Positions 8,524 to 18,168 of a DNA stretch of 64,000 nucleotides are shown here, in pieces; position 1 is the first letter of the stretch, and every line of letters begins with the position of its first letter. The stretch is from positions 124,001 through 188,000 of the forward strand of contig NZ_FMHI01000004.1 in assembly GCF_900090145.1 (NCBI RefSeq). The letters run 5' to 3'. Below the pieces are notes generated by a model. It had not been told where the DNA came from. It saw only the letters and a list, made by a program, of their open reading frames with translations, and ran no database searches. The stretch is from Streptomyces sp. WMMB 322. GTDB lineage: Bacteria; Actinomycetota; Actinomycetes; Streptomycetales; Streptomycetaceae. The translations under genes and the position numbers were made by a program.

Positions 8524-8830
8524 TGAATTCCGAACTCCCTGACCTGGGGCTGTCCAACCCGACACGAGATCTGGCCGTACGCGAGGCGGGCCAGTTCACC
8601 TCATCCTGCTCGTTCTGGGTAGCCTTGCGCCGCTGCTGCTTGTGTATCTGTCAATTGCGACAGGTCATCATCTCTGGGTCACGCTGCTGAGTCTCGGGTG
8701 TACATATTCGGGACTCGCTGTCGTGGTGCTCGGCTGGAGGCGCAAGCGTCGGAAGCTGGTGAATGCTGGAACTGCAGGGATGGTCGTATCCTGTGTTGCC
8801 TGCTTGGTGGCTCTGTCTCTTCTGAGTTGA
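8524..8830 (+). pseudogene. Small multi-pass membrane protein, apparently frameshifted
   Basis: An ATG at 8524 begins MNSELPDLGLSNPTRDLAV and is open to the GQF codons near 8599. The reading then makes sense only after a shift, continuing as LILLVLGSLAPLLLVYL, a second hydrophobic segment (SLGCTYSGLAVVVLGW) and a third (AGMVVSCVACLVALSLL) to the stop at 8830. That gives about 100 residues with three membrane helices if joined. A shorter open frame with a GTG at 8642 exists but would cut the first helix. Small membrane proteins of this type accompany WXG genes in Streptomyces. Either a frameshift pseudogene or a gene starting internally. Confidence 0.4.
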
Positions 8831-8856
8831 GAAGGAGGCAGAGCGGCGGCGTCGAG

Positions 8857-9377
8857 TCACGCTGTATGTGACTTCAAGTTGCGTCCGAAGACGTTGATCC
8901 GCTGAAACTCGTCAAGTCCGCTGACCAGCCCCGGAGCGTGCAGGAAGACAGCGGGCCTGATGAACGGGACGCGCCGTGGGTCCTCACCCATGTCCCGTGC
9001 GGCACGCTGCAGTTGGTCCTTGAGCTCCTTGCACTTCAGGTCGGTGAGGCGAAGGGGGTTCTTCAGCGTCCGGATGCGGTCGTCGTGGAACTGCCAGGTG
9101 TCACCGTGGTTGACGACCCGGCCCGGGTGTCCCTTGAGCTCCAGGAGATACAGGCCTCCTGGGACTGCGATGAACAGGTCGCACTCGTTGGTCCTCCGGA
9201 AGCAGCGGTGAAGGAGAAACTCGCGCAGGCCCTGTACGGCTCGGTCTTCGGCATCAATTGCCGGATGTGGTCGAGGCCGTCCTGCTCCCACGAATAAGCC
9301 GAGCGGCGGGGCTGGAACCAGCGCTCCTTGCGCGGCGGCCCGGGCTTGGGAGTTGAGGGCTTCTTCGCTGCCGCCAA
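8857..9377 (-). pseudogene. PglW-like N-terminal NERD domain fragment
   Basis: Two frames joined by a one-base shift near 9210 spell the N terminus of a PglW-type protein. The first runs from the ATG at 9377 through ERWFQPRRSAYSWEQDGL and IRQLMPKTEPY to FSFTAASG. The second continues with CDLFIAVPGGLYLLELKGHP, the NERD nuclease-like core with its Asp and Glu-x-Lys, then NPLRLTDLKCKELKDQL and RPAVFLHAPG. It ends at a stop soon after. PglW of type 2 BREX is a protein of well over 1,000 residues with a NERD domain followed by a Ser/Thr kinase; here all but ~175 residues are missing. Strand and position upstream of brxD'/brxHI' match the BREX order. Confidence 0.65.
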
Positions 9378-9619
9378 CGATCCGACCTCCGCGTGTCCGT
9401 TCCCTTGCAGGGCGTGCAGATTGCCTGGTCGACCTTGCCCTCATGCGACCTGTGCCGCGCGAGAGCCGGCTGACGTCTGCTGCCGCCCACAGCAGCTGCG
9501 TCTGTCGAGTTGAACCGTCCCTGGAATGAGGTCGGTTACGCGATCTCCGGCTCGACTGCCGGTCACCCGGACCAGGCCCCGGTTCGCCTGGACCCGGGCC
9601 CCTGCTCCTCGCGGCATGG

Positions 9620-10014
9620 TCCCGGGTCCAAGAGCGATCAGCGGCCGCGCAGGCGGCGGTAGCGCTCCACGAGGGACGAGGTCGAGGCGTCCAGGCCCGC
9701 GACGTCCGCGCCGTCCGTCAGCGCCGGCTCCAGCCGCTTGGCGAGGACCTTGCCCAGCTCCACACCCCACTGGTCGAAGCTGTCGATGTCCCACACCGCA
9801 CCCTGGACGAACACCTTGTGCTCGTACAGCGCGACGAGCTGCCCCAGAACGGACGGCGACAACTCCTCGGCGAGGATCGTGGTCGTCGGACGGTTGCCGG
9901 GGAACGTGCGGTGCGGCACCTGCTCCTCCACAACACCCTCCGCCCGCACCTCCTCCTCGCTCTTGCCGAAGGCCAGAGCCTGCCCCTGCGCGAACAGGTT
10001 CGCCATCAACAAGT
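9620..10014. repeat. Right direct repeat: pgi 3' end in the intact gene
   Basis: Second copy of the 395-bp repeat (see 4252-4646); 394 of 395 positions agree. It is part of the functional pgi coding sequence, from within codon 425 to the stop at 9638, plus 18 bases beyond the stop. Confidence 0.95.
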
Positions 10015-11287
10015 CGTGCTGACCTGCGAGTTCGCCGAGGCCGGGGGCGGGGCGCGCGATGCCGATGAGGTCGGCGGGAACCATCTTGGTGCCCTGGTGC
10101 AGCAGTTGGTAGTAGGCGTGCTGGCCGTTGGTGCCGGGAGTGCCCCAGACGACAGGGCCCGTCTGCCAGTTGACGGGGCGGCCCTGACGGTCGGTGGACT
10201 TGCCGTCGGACTCCATGTCCAGCTGCTGGAGATAGGCGGTGAACTGCGAGAAGTAGTGGCTGTAGGGCAGCACCGCGTGCGACTGCGCATCGAAGAAGTT
10301 GTTGTACCAGATGCCCAACAGGCCCATCAGCAAGGGCCCGTTGGCCTCCGGGGGCGCCTCGCGGAAGTGTTCGTCGACGCAGTGGAAGCCGGCCAGCATC
10401 TCGTTGAAGTGGTCGGGCCCGATGGCGACCATGAGAGAGAGCCCGATGGCCGAGTCGAACGAGTAGCGCCCGCCGACCCAGTCCCAGAATTCGAACATGT
10501 TCTCCGTGTCGATTCCGAACTCGGAGACCGTTCCGGCGTTCGTCGAGACCGCGACGAAGTGCTTTGCGACGGCGTCCTCTTCCGCGCCCAGCCCGGCGAG
10601 CAGCCAGCGGCGTGCAGCGGTCGCGTTGGTGATGGTCTCGATGGTGGTGAAGGTCTTCGAGGCGACCACGAACAGGGTCTCCGCCGGGTCCAGGTCGTGC
10701 ACGGCCTCGTGCAGGTCGGCGCCGTCCACGTTCGAGACGAAGCGGAAGTCCAGGTCACGCCGGGTGTACGGGCGCAGCGCCTCGTAGGCCATCTTCGGGC
10801 CCAGGTCGGAGCCGCCGATGCCGATGTTGACGACGGTCCTGATGCGCTTGCCGGTGTGCCCCGTCCAGTGGCCGCTGCGGACCTTGTTGGCGAAGAGGGC
10901 CATCTTCGCCAGCACCGCGTGCACCTTCTGCACGACGTCCTCGCCGTCGAGCCGGACGCGGGCGGCGGCGGGGGTGCGCAGCGCGGTGTGGAGGACGGCG
11001 CGGTCCTCGGTGACGTTGATCCGCTCGCCGCTGAACATCGCCTCGCGCAGCTCCGCCACCCCCGACGCGGCGGCCAGTTCCCGCAGCAGCCGCAGCGTCT
11101 GGTCCGTCACGAGGTGCTTGGAGTAGTCGAGGTGGAGATCGCCGACCTGCACGCCGAACCGTTCGGCCCGGCCGGGGTCGTCGGCGAAGAGCGTGCGCAG
11201 ATGTGTGTCGCCGAACTCCTCACGGTGCTTGGCCAGCGCGTGCCACTCGGGCAGCTGATCGAGCCGGGTGCGGCGTGCTGCGTTCAT
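9638..11287 (-). CDS. pgi: Glucose-6-phosphate isomerase
   Basis: 549 residues, complete. It interconverts glucose-6-phosphate and fructose-6-phosphate, linking glycolysis with the pentose phosphate genes at the left of the window. Family signatures are present: [13 protein letters not shown], the [11 protein letters not shown] phosphate-binding loop, [13 protein letters not shown] with its Arg, the catalytic Glu in [12 protein letters not shown] context, a His in TNGQHAYYQ and a Lys near the C terminus. The final ~125 codons are the right copy of the island-flanking repeat, so this part may have been supplied by the incoming DNA. Beyond the stop there is no strong native terminator, only a weak 10-bp hairpin made at the junction. 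Confidence 0.97.
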   Translation of the reverse strand: MNAARRTRLDQLPEWHALAKHREEFGDTHLRTLFADDPGRAERFGVQVGDLHLDYSKHLVTDQTLRLLRELAAASGVAELREAMFSGERINVTEDRAVLHTALRTPAAARVRLDGEDVVQKVHAVLAKMALFANKVRSGHWTGHTGKRIRTVVNIGIGGSDLGPKMAYEALRPYTRRDLDFRFVSNVDGADLHEAVHDLDPAETLFVVASKTFTTIETITNATAARRWLLAGLGAEEDAVAKHFVAVSTNAGTVSEFGIDTENMFEFWDWVGGRYSFDSAIGLSLMVAIGPDHFNEMLAGFHCVDEHFREAPPEANGPLLMGLLGIWYNNFFDAQSHAVLPYSHYFSQFTAYLQQLDMESDGKSTDRQGRPVNWQTGPVVWGTPGTNGQHAYYQLLHQGTKMVPADLIGIARPAPGLGELAGQHDLLMANLFAQGQALAFGKSEEEVRAEGVVEEQVPHRTFPGNRPTTTILAEELSPSVLGQLVALYEHKVFVQGAVWDIDSFDQWGVELGKVLAKRLEPALTDGADVAGLDASTSSLVERYRRLRGR

Positions 11288-11583
11288 CGGCGGTCGTCAC
11301 CTTTTCCTCGTCCTGAATAGGCCGCGCCCCAACCTAATTGACGCGCAACCCGGCCGTGTGCACCGCAGGGTGCGGCCCGGTGGCGACACGTGAAAGACCC
11401 GGGCAACAGGCAGGACGGGATGGGCGGGACGAGAGCGCGGCGGAGCAGCGGATGCCCGTCGAAGGGCGCACGAGCCGTCGTTCGGACCGCTTCGCGAAGG
11501 ACGGCCGGAACGTTCCGCGTAGGGCAGCCGGACCGCCGGTCAGGACGCGGCCCGAGGCACGGCACGGCCCCGCGTGGTGACCG

Positions 11584-11919
11584 TCAGATCTCGCCGCGGA
11601 GCTTGGCGAGGGCCTCGGCGAGAATCGCCTCGCCGTCCTCGTCGCTGCGCCGCTCACGCACGTACGCGAGGTGGGTCTTGTACGGTTCGGTGCGCGGCGG
11701 GTCCGGGGGGTTCTCCTCGTCCTTGCCGGCGGGGAAGCCGCAACGGGGGCAGTCCCAGGTCTCGGGGATCTGCGCGTCGCTGGCGAAGCTGGGCTGCGTC
11801 TCGTGTCCGTTGGAACACCAGAAGGAGATGCGGAGCCGGGGGGCGGAATCGCCTCGCTCGGCCTCTCCCATCGGCCCCGCCCCCACCCGGCTTCCCCGGA
11901 TCGCGTTGCCACTTGCCAC
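11584..11919 (-). CDS. RNA polymerase-binding protein RbpA family
   Basis: 111 residues. The layout is that of RbpA: a basic N terminus with IRGSRVG, a zinc-binding core with C-x-N-G-H and CPRCG around PETWDCPRC, then a basic linker and a helix ending the protein (SDEDGEAILAEALAKLR) that in RbpA contacts the principal sigma factor. RbpA stabilises the RNA polymerase-HrdB holoenzyme in actinobacteria. Streptomyces can have a second paralogue (RbpB); this copy, in the pgi-secG interval, could be either, so no symbol is given. It is a stand-alone gene with ~300 bases on its 3' side where no feature is seen. Confidence 0.8.
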   Translation of the reverse strand: MASGNAIRGSRVGAGPMGEAERGDSAPRLRISFWCSNGHETQPSFASDAQIPETWDCPRCGFPAGKDEENPPDPPRTEPYKTHLAYVRERRSDEDGEAILAEALAKLRGEI

Positions 11920-12098
11920 GGTCCAACTCCCTGCCTCGCGGTGCCGCGGAACATCGACGATGACTCCGTTGCGGGCGCCCTAGTGTACGTAGGGCCCAAC
12001 GCACGTCCAGTCACCGGAGTTACTGCGTCGGCTCCGGACGCGAGCCTCATGATAGGCCGGGTTCGGCGACTTGCGGCTGCTCTTGCAAAGCCCGGGAC

Positions 12099-12135
12099 GC
12101 CCTCGGGGCCCGGCCGCACGCCGGGCCCCGAGGGC
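12099..12135 (-). terminator. Hairpin terminator after secG
   Basis: Perfect 16-bp inverted repeat (12099-12114 with 12120-12135) with a 5-base loop, about 50 bases downstream of the secG stop. It ends the glycolytic cluster before the RbpA-family gene. Confidence 0.8.
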
Positions 12136-12183
12136 GGCAGATGACAGCGCAACGACGGCGCACCCGCGGCTCGGCCGGGAGTG

Positions 12184-12420
12184 TCAGCTCTGCAGCTTCA
12201 TCAGCAGACCGAGCACGACGATGATCGCGAACCAGACCAGCCCGACCACGACGGTCAGCCGGTCCAGGTTGCGCTCGGCGACCGACGATCCGCCGACGGA
12301 CGACTGCATGCCGCCGCCGAACATGTCGGAGAGGCCGCCGCCCTTCCCCTTGTGCATCAGAACCAGCAGCGCCAACAGGAAACTGAAGACGATGAGGGCG
12401 ATGGAGAACCCCATGATCAC
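12184..12420 (-). CDS. secG: Preprotein translocase subunit SecG
   Basis: 78 residues from the GTG at 12420 (an ATG two codons on, at 12414, is equally possible; a longer open frame to 12480 has no ribosome site). SecG is the small accessory subunit of the SecYEG channel. It has the two expected membrane helices (FSIALIVFSFLLALLVLM and LTVVVGLVWFAIIVVLGLL) joined by the Gly-rich cytoplasmic loop with HKGKGGGLSDMFGGG. The position next to tpiA is conserved in actinobacteria. Confidence 0.93.
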   Translation of the reverse strand: MIMGFSIALIVFSFLLALLVLMHKGKGGGLSDMFGGGMQSSVGGSSVAERNLDRLTVVVGLVWFAIIVVLGLLMKLQS

Positions 12421-12462
12421 GGCTGGACCAACTCTCTCGGACTTCGCGGGAAAGACTTCACA

Positions 12463-12498
12463 TGTGCGGGAGCCGGACACGGGCCCGGCTCCCGCACA
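12463..12498 (-). terminator. Hairpin terminator after tpiA
   Basis: Perfect 14-bp inverted repeat (12463-12476 with 12485-12498), 8-base loop, downstream of tpiA and just upstream of secG. It could reduce read-through from the glycolytic genes into secG. Confidence 0.75.
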
Positions 12499-12578
12499 GC
12501 GTACGACGGGTCACGGCCCGCCGTCATACGCCTGCCCTTTCGGGCTACGCGCCACCGCCCTGCGGGGCCGTGTCACCG

Positions 12579-13355
12579 TCACTGGTCGCGGAAGCGCACG
12601 ATCTTGACGAACTCGTCCGCGTCCAGCGAGGCACCGCCCACCAGCGCGCCGTCGATGTCGGGCTGCGCCATGATCTGGGCGACGTTGCCGGACTTCACGG
12701 AACCGCCGTACTGGATACGGACCGCGTCGGCGACTTCCTGCCCGTACAGTTCGGCGACGCGGGTGCGGATGGCGCCGCAGACCTCCTGCGCGTCCTCGGC
12801 GCCGCAGGTCTTGCCGGTGCCGATGGCCCAGACCGGCTCGTAGGCGATCACGAGCGTGGCGGCCTGGTCGGCGGGGACGTCCTTGAGCGCGCCGTCGACC
12901 TGGGCCAGCGTGTGCGAGACATGGTTGCCCGCCTCGCGCACGGCGAGTTCCTCGCCGACGCACAGGATCGGCGTCAGGTCGTTCTCGAAGGCGGCCTTCA
13001 CCTTGGCGTTGACCAGGGGCTCGTCCTCGCCGTGGTACTGGCGGCGCTCGGAGTGGCCGACCGTGACGAACGAGCACTTCAGCTTGGCGAGCATCGCGCC
13101 GGAGATCTCGCCGGTGTACGCCCCGGAGGCGTGGGCCGAGAGGTCCTGCGCACCGTACTTGATCTTCAGCTTGTCTCCGTCGACCAGAGTCTGCACGGAG
13201 CGCAGATCGGTGTAGGGCGGCAGGACGGCGACCTCGACGGCCGCGTGGTCCTTGTCGTTCAGCGCGAAGGCGAGCTTCTGGACGTGGGCGATGGCCTCGA
13301 GGTGGTTGAGGTTCATCTTCCAATTGCCCGCCATCAGCGGGGTGCGGGTGGTCAC
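12579..13355 (-). CDS. tpiA: Triosephosphate isomerase
   Basis: 258 residues, full length. Interconverts dihydroxyacetone phosphate and glyceraldehyde-3-phosphate. The active-site residues are visible: Asn and Lys in AGNWKMN, His in [10 protein letters not shown], Glu in [12 protein letters not shown], and the phosphate-gripping IQYGGSV and LVGGASL loops. It follows pgk by ~110 bases in the order gap-pgk-tpiA-secG on the minus strand. Confidence 0.97.
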   Translation of the reverse strand: MTTRTPLMAGNWKMNLNHLEAIAHVQKLAFALNDKDHAAVEVAVLPPYTDLRSVQTLVDGDKLKIKYGAQDLSAHASGAYTGEISGAMLAKLKCSFVTVGHSERRQYHGEDEPLVNAKVKAAFENDLTPILCVGEELAVREAGNHVSHTLAQVDGALKDVPADQAATLVIAYEPVWAIGTGKTCGAEDAQEVCGAIRTRVAELYGQEVADAVRIQYGGSVKSGNVAQIMAQPDIDGALVGGASLDADEFVKIVRFRDQ

Positions 13356-13467
13356 GGGGTCAGTCCTCCATTGTTCACTCCGCCGCGGCAGCGGCTCTTG
13401 TCACGGCCGGCCGAGCGGCCCAGAGGTGTCGACAGTGCCGCCCGCGGCTGAGCGGCACGCGCGTCGT

Positions 13468-14700
13468 TCACGAGTTCTCCAGCGCGGCGAGACCGGGCAG
13501 CGTCTTGCCCTCGAGGTACTCCAGGCTGGCACCGCCGCCGGTCGAGATGTGGCCGAATGCGTCCTCGTCGAAGCCGAGCAGCCGGACGGCGGCAGCGCTG
13601 TCGCCACCGCCGACGACGTTGAAGGACCCGCTGTCCAGCAGCGCCTGTGCGACGGCCCTGGTGCCCTCGGCGTAGTCGGGGTGCTCGAAGACGCCCATCG
13701 GACCGTTCCAGAAGACGGTCGCGGCGTCGGCGAGCTTCGCGGCGTAGAGCTCACCGGTCTCCGGACCGATGTCCAGGCCCATCAGACCGGCCGGGATGGC
13801 GCTGACGGGGACCGTGGACGGCGAGGCCGCCGCCTTCGTCTTGAGGTCGGGGAAGCTCTCGGCGGCCAGCACGTCCACCGGCAGCACGAACTCCACACCC
13901 AGCTTCTCCGCCTGCTCCAGATAGCCCTTGACCGCGGGGATCTGGTCCTCCTGGAGCAGCGAGCTGCCGACCTCGTGCCCCTGGGCCTTGAGGAACGTGT
14001 AGGCCATGCCGCCTCCGATGAGGATGCGGTCGGCCTTCTGCAGCAGGTGTTCGATGACGCCGAGCTTGTCGGAGACCTTCGCCCCGCCGAGGACGACCGC
14101 GTACGGCCGCTTCACGTCGTCGGTGAGCTTCTTCAGCACACCGACCTCGGTGGCGATGAGGCCGCCCGCCGCGTGCGGAAGGCGTGCCGGAAGGTCGTAG
14201 ACGGAGGCGTGCCTGCGGTGCACGGCGCCGAAGCCGTCGCCGACGTAGAGGTCCGCGAGTGCGGCGAGTTCACCGGCGAAGGCGGCACGCTCGGCGTCGT
14301 CCTTGCTGGTCTCTCCCGGGTTGAAGCGGAGGTTCTCCAGGAGCGTCACGTCTCCGTCGGCGCTCGACCCCACCGCGGCCCTGGCGCTGTCGCCGACGGT
14401 GTCGGACGCGAACGCGACGTCGGTGCTCAGCAGTTCACCCAGCCTCTTCGCCACCGGCGCGAGTGAGAACTGCGGGTCGGGCGCCCCCTTGGGCCGGCCC
14501 AGGTGCGAGGCGACGACGACGCGGGCGCCCGCGTCGGCCAGCTTGCGGATGGTGGGGACGGCGGCCCTGATACGGCCGTCGTCGGTGATGGCCCGCTCTT
14601 CGACAGAGGCGGCCCCGTCCAGCGGGACGTTCAGGTCTGCGCGGACGAAGACCCGCTTGCCGGCCACTCCCCCGGCGATGAGTTCGTCGATCGTCTTCAT
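13468..14700 (-). CDS. pgk: Phosphoglycerate kinase
   Basis: 410 residues. Transfers phosphate from 1,3-bisphosphoglycerate to ADP in glycolysis. Motifs: the substrate-site [11 protein letters not shown] near the N terminus, HLGRPKG, the hinge GGAKVSDK, and the nucleotide-site GGGDSAAA near the C terminus. Second gene of the gap-pgk-tpiA cluster; a hairpin stands between it and gap, so it may have its own promoter as well. Confidence 0.97.
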   Translation of the reverse strand: MKTIDELIAGGVAGKRVFVRADLNVPLDGAASVEERAITDDGRIRAAVPTIRKLADAGARVVVASHLGRPKGAPDPQFSLAPVAKRLGELLSTDVAFASDTVGDSARAAVGSSADGDVTLLENLRFNPGETSKDDAERAAFAGELAALADLYVGDGFGAVHRRHASVYDLPARLPHAAGGLIATEVGVLKKLTDDVKRPYAVVLGGAKVSDKLGVIEHLLQKADRILIGGGMAYTFLKAQGHEVGSSLLQEDQIPAVKGYLEQAEKLGVEFVLPVDVLAAESFPDLKTKAAASPSTVPVSAIPAGLMGLDIGPETGELYAAKLADAATVFWNGPMGVFEHPDYAEGTRAVAQALLDSGSFNVVGGGDSAAAVRLLGFDEDAFGHISTGGGASLEYLEGKTLPGLAALENS

Positions 14701-14762
14701 GCTTGCTGGTGTTCTCCTTGGAGTTCAGGCCCTCGGTGTCCCGCCGGGCGGCCGCATGGGTC

Positions 14763-14800
14763 AGGGCTCGCAGGGCGCGTCATCGCGCCCTGCGAGCCCT
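14763..14800 (-). terminator. Hairpin between gap and pgk
   Basis: Perfect 17-bp inverted repeat (14763-14779 with 14784-14800) with a TCAT loop, ~50 bases after the gap stop. It may attenuate transcription so that gap is expressed above pgk-tpiA. Confidence 0.8.
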
Positions 14801-14851
14801 GCCACGGTCTGCCACTTCCCCGGCGCTGATCGGCTTCCCCGGAGGGAACGC

Positions 14852-15949
<1,098 letters not shown>

Positions 15950-15987
15950 TCATGGTGACATCGGCCACCCGGGGCCCGGAGCCACGA

Positions 15988-16019
15988 CCGTCCCCCGGAG
16001 CCCGCGGCCCGGGGGACGG
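15988..16019 (-). terminator. Hairpin between whiA and gap
   Basis: Perfect 11-bp inverted repeat (15988-15998 with 16009-16019) with a 10-base loop, in the 270-base interval after the whiA stop. The surrounding bases hold short G/C-rich direct repeats (CGAACGG-type). The gap promoter must lie in the same interval but was not identified. Confidence 0.6.
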
Positions 16020-16130
16020 ATGGAACCGGGTCCTGAACGGATCCCGAACGGGTCCCGAACGGGGAGGCCCCGGGCACGGGCAGGCCCGGGATGGGGTCCC
16101 CTCCCCGGGCCCGGAGGGCCGCGGGGGAGG

Positions 16131-17108
16131 TCAGCCGACCATCTCCTCCGTGAGGCTCGTCTCCGTCCCCGGAATGCCCAGGTCCTGGGCCCGCTTGTCG
16201 GCCATCGCCAGCAGCCGGCGGATACGGCCCGCCACGGCGTCCTTCGTCAGCGGCGGATCGGCCAGCGCGCCCAGCTCCTCCAGCGACGCCTGCTTGTGGT
16301 CCATGCGCAGCCGGCCGGCGGCGGCCAGGTGCTCGGGCACGTCGTCGGCGAGGATCTCCAGCGCACGCTGCACGCGCGCTCCCGCGGCGACGGCCGCACG
16401 CGCGGAGCGGCGCAGGTTGGCGTCGTCGAAGTTGGCGAGGCGGTTCGCGGTGGCGCGGACCTCGCGGCGCATGCGCCGCTCCTCCCAGGCCAGCACCGAC
16501 TCGTGGGCGCCCAGCCGGGTCAGCAGCGCGCCGATGGCGTCACCGTCGCGGACGACGACGCGGTCCACGCCGCGCACCTCCCGCGCCTTCGCCGCGATCT
16601 GGAGCCTGCGTGCGGCGCCGACCAGGGCCAGCGCGGCCTCGGGCCCGGGGCAGGTCACCTCCAGCGAGGAGCTGCGGCCCGGCTCGGTCAGCGATCCGTG
16701 TGCGAGGAACGCGCCGCGCCAGGCGGCCTCCGCGTCGCAGGTGGCCCCCGAGACCACCTGCGGCGGAAGACCGCGGATCGGGCGGCCGCGGCTGTCCACG
16801 AGTCCCGTCTGCCGCGCGAGCTGGTCACCCCCGGCCACGACGCGTACGACGTAGCGGCTCCCGCGCCGGAGCCCGCCCGGCGCCATCACCACCAGGTCGG
16901 AGCTGTGCCCGAAAATCTCCAGAACGTCCTTGCGCAGGCGGCGGGCAGCGATGCCCGTATCGAGTTCCGCTTCGATCACGATCCGCCCGCTCACCAGGTG
17001 CAGGCCGCCCGCAAACCGCAGGATCGACGAGACCTCGGACTTCCGGCAGCAGGTCCGGGTGACGGGAAGCCGGGAGATCTCGTCCTTCACCGCAGCCGTC
17101 ATCGCCAT
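16131..17108 (-). CDS. whiA: Sporulation/cell division regulator WhiA
   Basis: 325 residues from the ATG at 17108 ([14 protein letters not shown], the standard WhiA start; the longer frame is the tail of yvcK in another phase). WhiA is a DNA-binding regulator needed for sporulation septation in Streptomyces, acting with WhiB, and is conserved in Gram-positive bacteria. The N-terminal two thirds resemble a LAGLIDADG homing-endonuclease fold that has lost catalysis; the C-terminal third is a helix-turn-helix domain ([19 protein letters not shown]). Its start overlaps the end of yvcK by 10 bases, and rapZ-yvcK-whiA form one unit. Confidence 0.96.
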   Translation of the reverse strand: MAMTAAVKDEISRLPVTRTCCRKSEVSSILRFAGGLHLVSGRIVIEAELDTGIAARRLRKDVLEIFGHSSDLVVMAPGGLRRGSRYVVRVVAGGDQLARQTGLVDSRGRPIRGLPPQVVSGATCDAEAAWRGAFLAHGSLTEPGRSSSLEVTCPGPEAALALVGAARRLQIAAKAREVRGVDRVVVRDGDAIGALLTRLGAHESVLAWEERRMRREVRATANRLANFDDANLRRSARAAVAAGARVQRALEILADDVPEHLAAAGRLRMDHKQASLEELGALADPPLTKDAVAGRIRRLLAMADKRAQDLGIPGTETSLTEEMVG

Positions 17109-18151
17109 GGGCCGATCCTTCCATGCATCCGAAAAATACGGTCGTACGCGGCGGCCAGCAGCTCCGGATCGTGCCTGGCTGCGCCTCCCGCGGGGCCTTC
17201 GCCCGGGGAGGCGCCTCCTGCCGCCGCGACCGGTGACAGCTGAGCCGTCGCTCCGAGCCGCTCGGCGGCCTGACACAAGGAGTCCCGGTCGGGAACAGCG
17301 TTCTCGTCGGCCAGCACCACGTCGAAGGCGAGTTTAGGGGCGTGTCGGGCCAAAACGTCCAAATGACGCTGCGGGGAGAAGCCTTCCGTTTCTCCGGGCT
17401 GCGGAGCGAGGTTCAACGAAAGGACCTTGCGGGCCTTGGTCTGCGTCAGCGCGTCGAGCAGTTCCGGAACGAGCAGATGCGGAATGACCGACGAGAACCA
17501 GGAGCCGGGGCCGAGGACGACCCAGTCGGCGTCCAGCACGGCCTTGACGGCCTCGGACACGGCGGGCGGGTCGTGCGGGACGAGATGCACCTGCTGCACC
17601 TCGCCACGGGTGAGCGCGACGTTGGCCTGCCCGCACACGGTCGAGACCTCGTCGGGGCGCTCGGGGTCGTGGCCGCGCACCAGCGCCTGGAGTTCCAGCG
17701 GGACGGCGGACATCGGCAGCACGCGCCCGTGCGCCCCGAGCAGCTTGCCCACCAGGTCGAGGGCCTGGACATGGTCGCCGAGCTGCTCCCAGAGGGCGAC
17801 GATCAAGAGGTTGCCCACGGCGTGGTCGTGCATGTCGCCGCGGCTGACGAAGCGGTGCTGGATGACCTCCGCCCAGGTACGGCCCCACTCGTCGTCGCCG
17901 CACAGCGCCGCGAGCGCCTTGCGCAGGTCGCCGGGGGGCAGCACTCCGAGCTCGTCACGGAGCCGGCCGCTGGAGCCGCCGTCGTCGGCGACGGTGACGA
18001 CGGCGGTGAGGTCCCCTGTGATGCGGCGCAGCGCGGTGAGCGAGGCGGACAGGCCCGCGCCGCCGCCGAGCGCGACGACCTTCGGCTGGGTGCCGCGCTG
18101 TGCCGCGCGCGTGCCCACCGGACGCCGCAGCCGGATGGTCCTACGAGGCAT
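17099..18151 (-). CDS. yvcK: Gluconeogenesis factor YvcK/CofD-like protein
   Basis: 350 residues. The nucleotide-sugar-binding YvcK family protein influences cell-wall metabolism and carbon use. It has the N-terminal [15 protein letters not shown] loop, [13 protein letters not shown], and the [14 protein letters not shown] block of the CofD/YvcK fold. An extra Ala/Gly-rich stretch lies near residues 310-330. It overlaps whiA by 10 bases and follows rapZ by 17 bases. A 60-bp stretch of its 5' coding part recurs, 57/60 identical, at 27872-27931. Confidence 0.92.
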   Translation of the reverse strand: MPRRTIRLRRPVGTRAAQRGTQPKVVALGGGAGLSASLTALRRITGDLTAVVTVADDGGSSGRLRDELGVLPPGDLRKALAALCGDDEWGRTWAEVIQHRFVSRGDMHDHAVGNLLIVALWEQLGDHVQALDLVGKLLGAHGRVLPMSAVPLELQALVRGHDPERPDEVSTVCGQANVALTRGEVQQVHLVPHDPPAVSEAVKAVLDADWVVLGPGSWFSSVIPHLLVPELLDALTQTKARKVLSLNLAPQPGETEGFSPQRHLDVLARHAPKLAFDVVLADENAVPDRDSLCQAAERLGATAQLSPVAAAGGASPGEGPAGGAARHDPELLAAAYDRIFRMHGRIGPWR

Positions 18152-18168
18152 TCGCGCTTCTCACGTCC

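Larger units (their letters stand above)
4647..9619. mobile_element. Genomic island between pgi repeats: decayed type 2 BREX cluster plus ESX-like cargo
   Basis: About 5 kb bounded by 395-bp direct repeats of the pgi 3' end. On the minus strand it reads pglW', then (after a gap) brxD' and brxHI', all broken. On the plus strand in the gap are WXG-like secreted-protein genes and small membrane proteins. Spacing is looser and GC appears somewhat lower than in flanking genes. No integrase, transposase or att-like short repeat is visible, so the route of entry is unknown; the element may have lost them. The stretch 9378-9619 between pglW' and pgi holds no recognisable gene, only a 10-bp inverted repeat (9589-9598 with 9621-9630) that straddles the repeat boundary. 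Confidence 0.75.

Noticed and set aside
4647..9619. Integrase or transposase in the island
   Set aside because: All frames were looked over; none shows a tyrosine or serine recombinase or DDE pattern.
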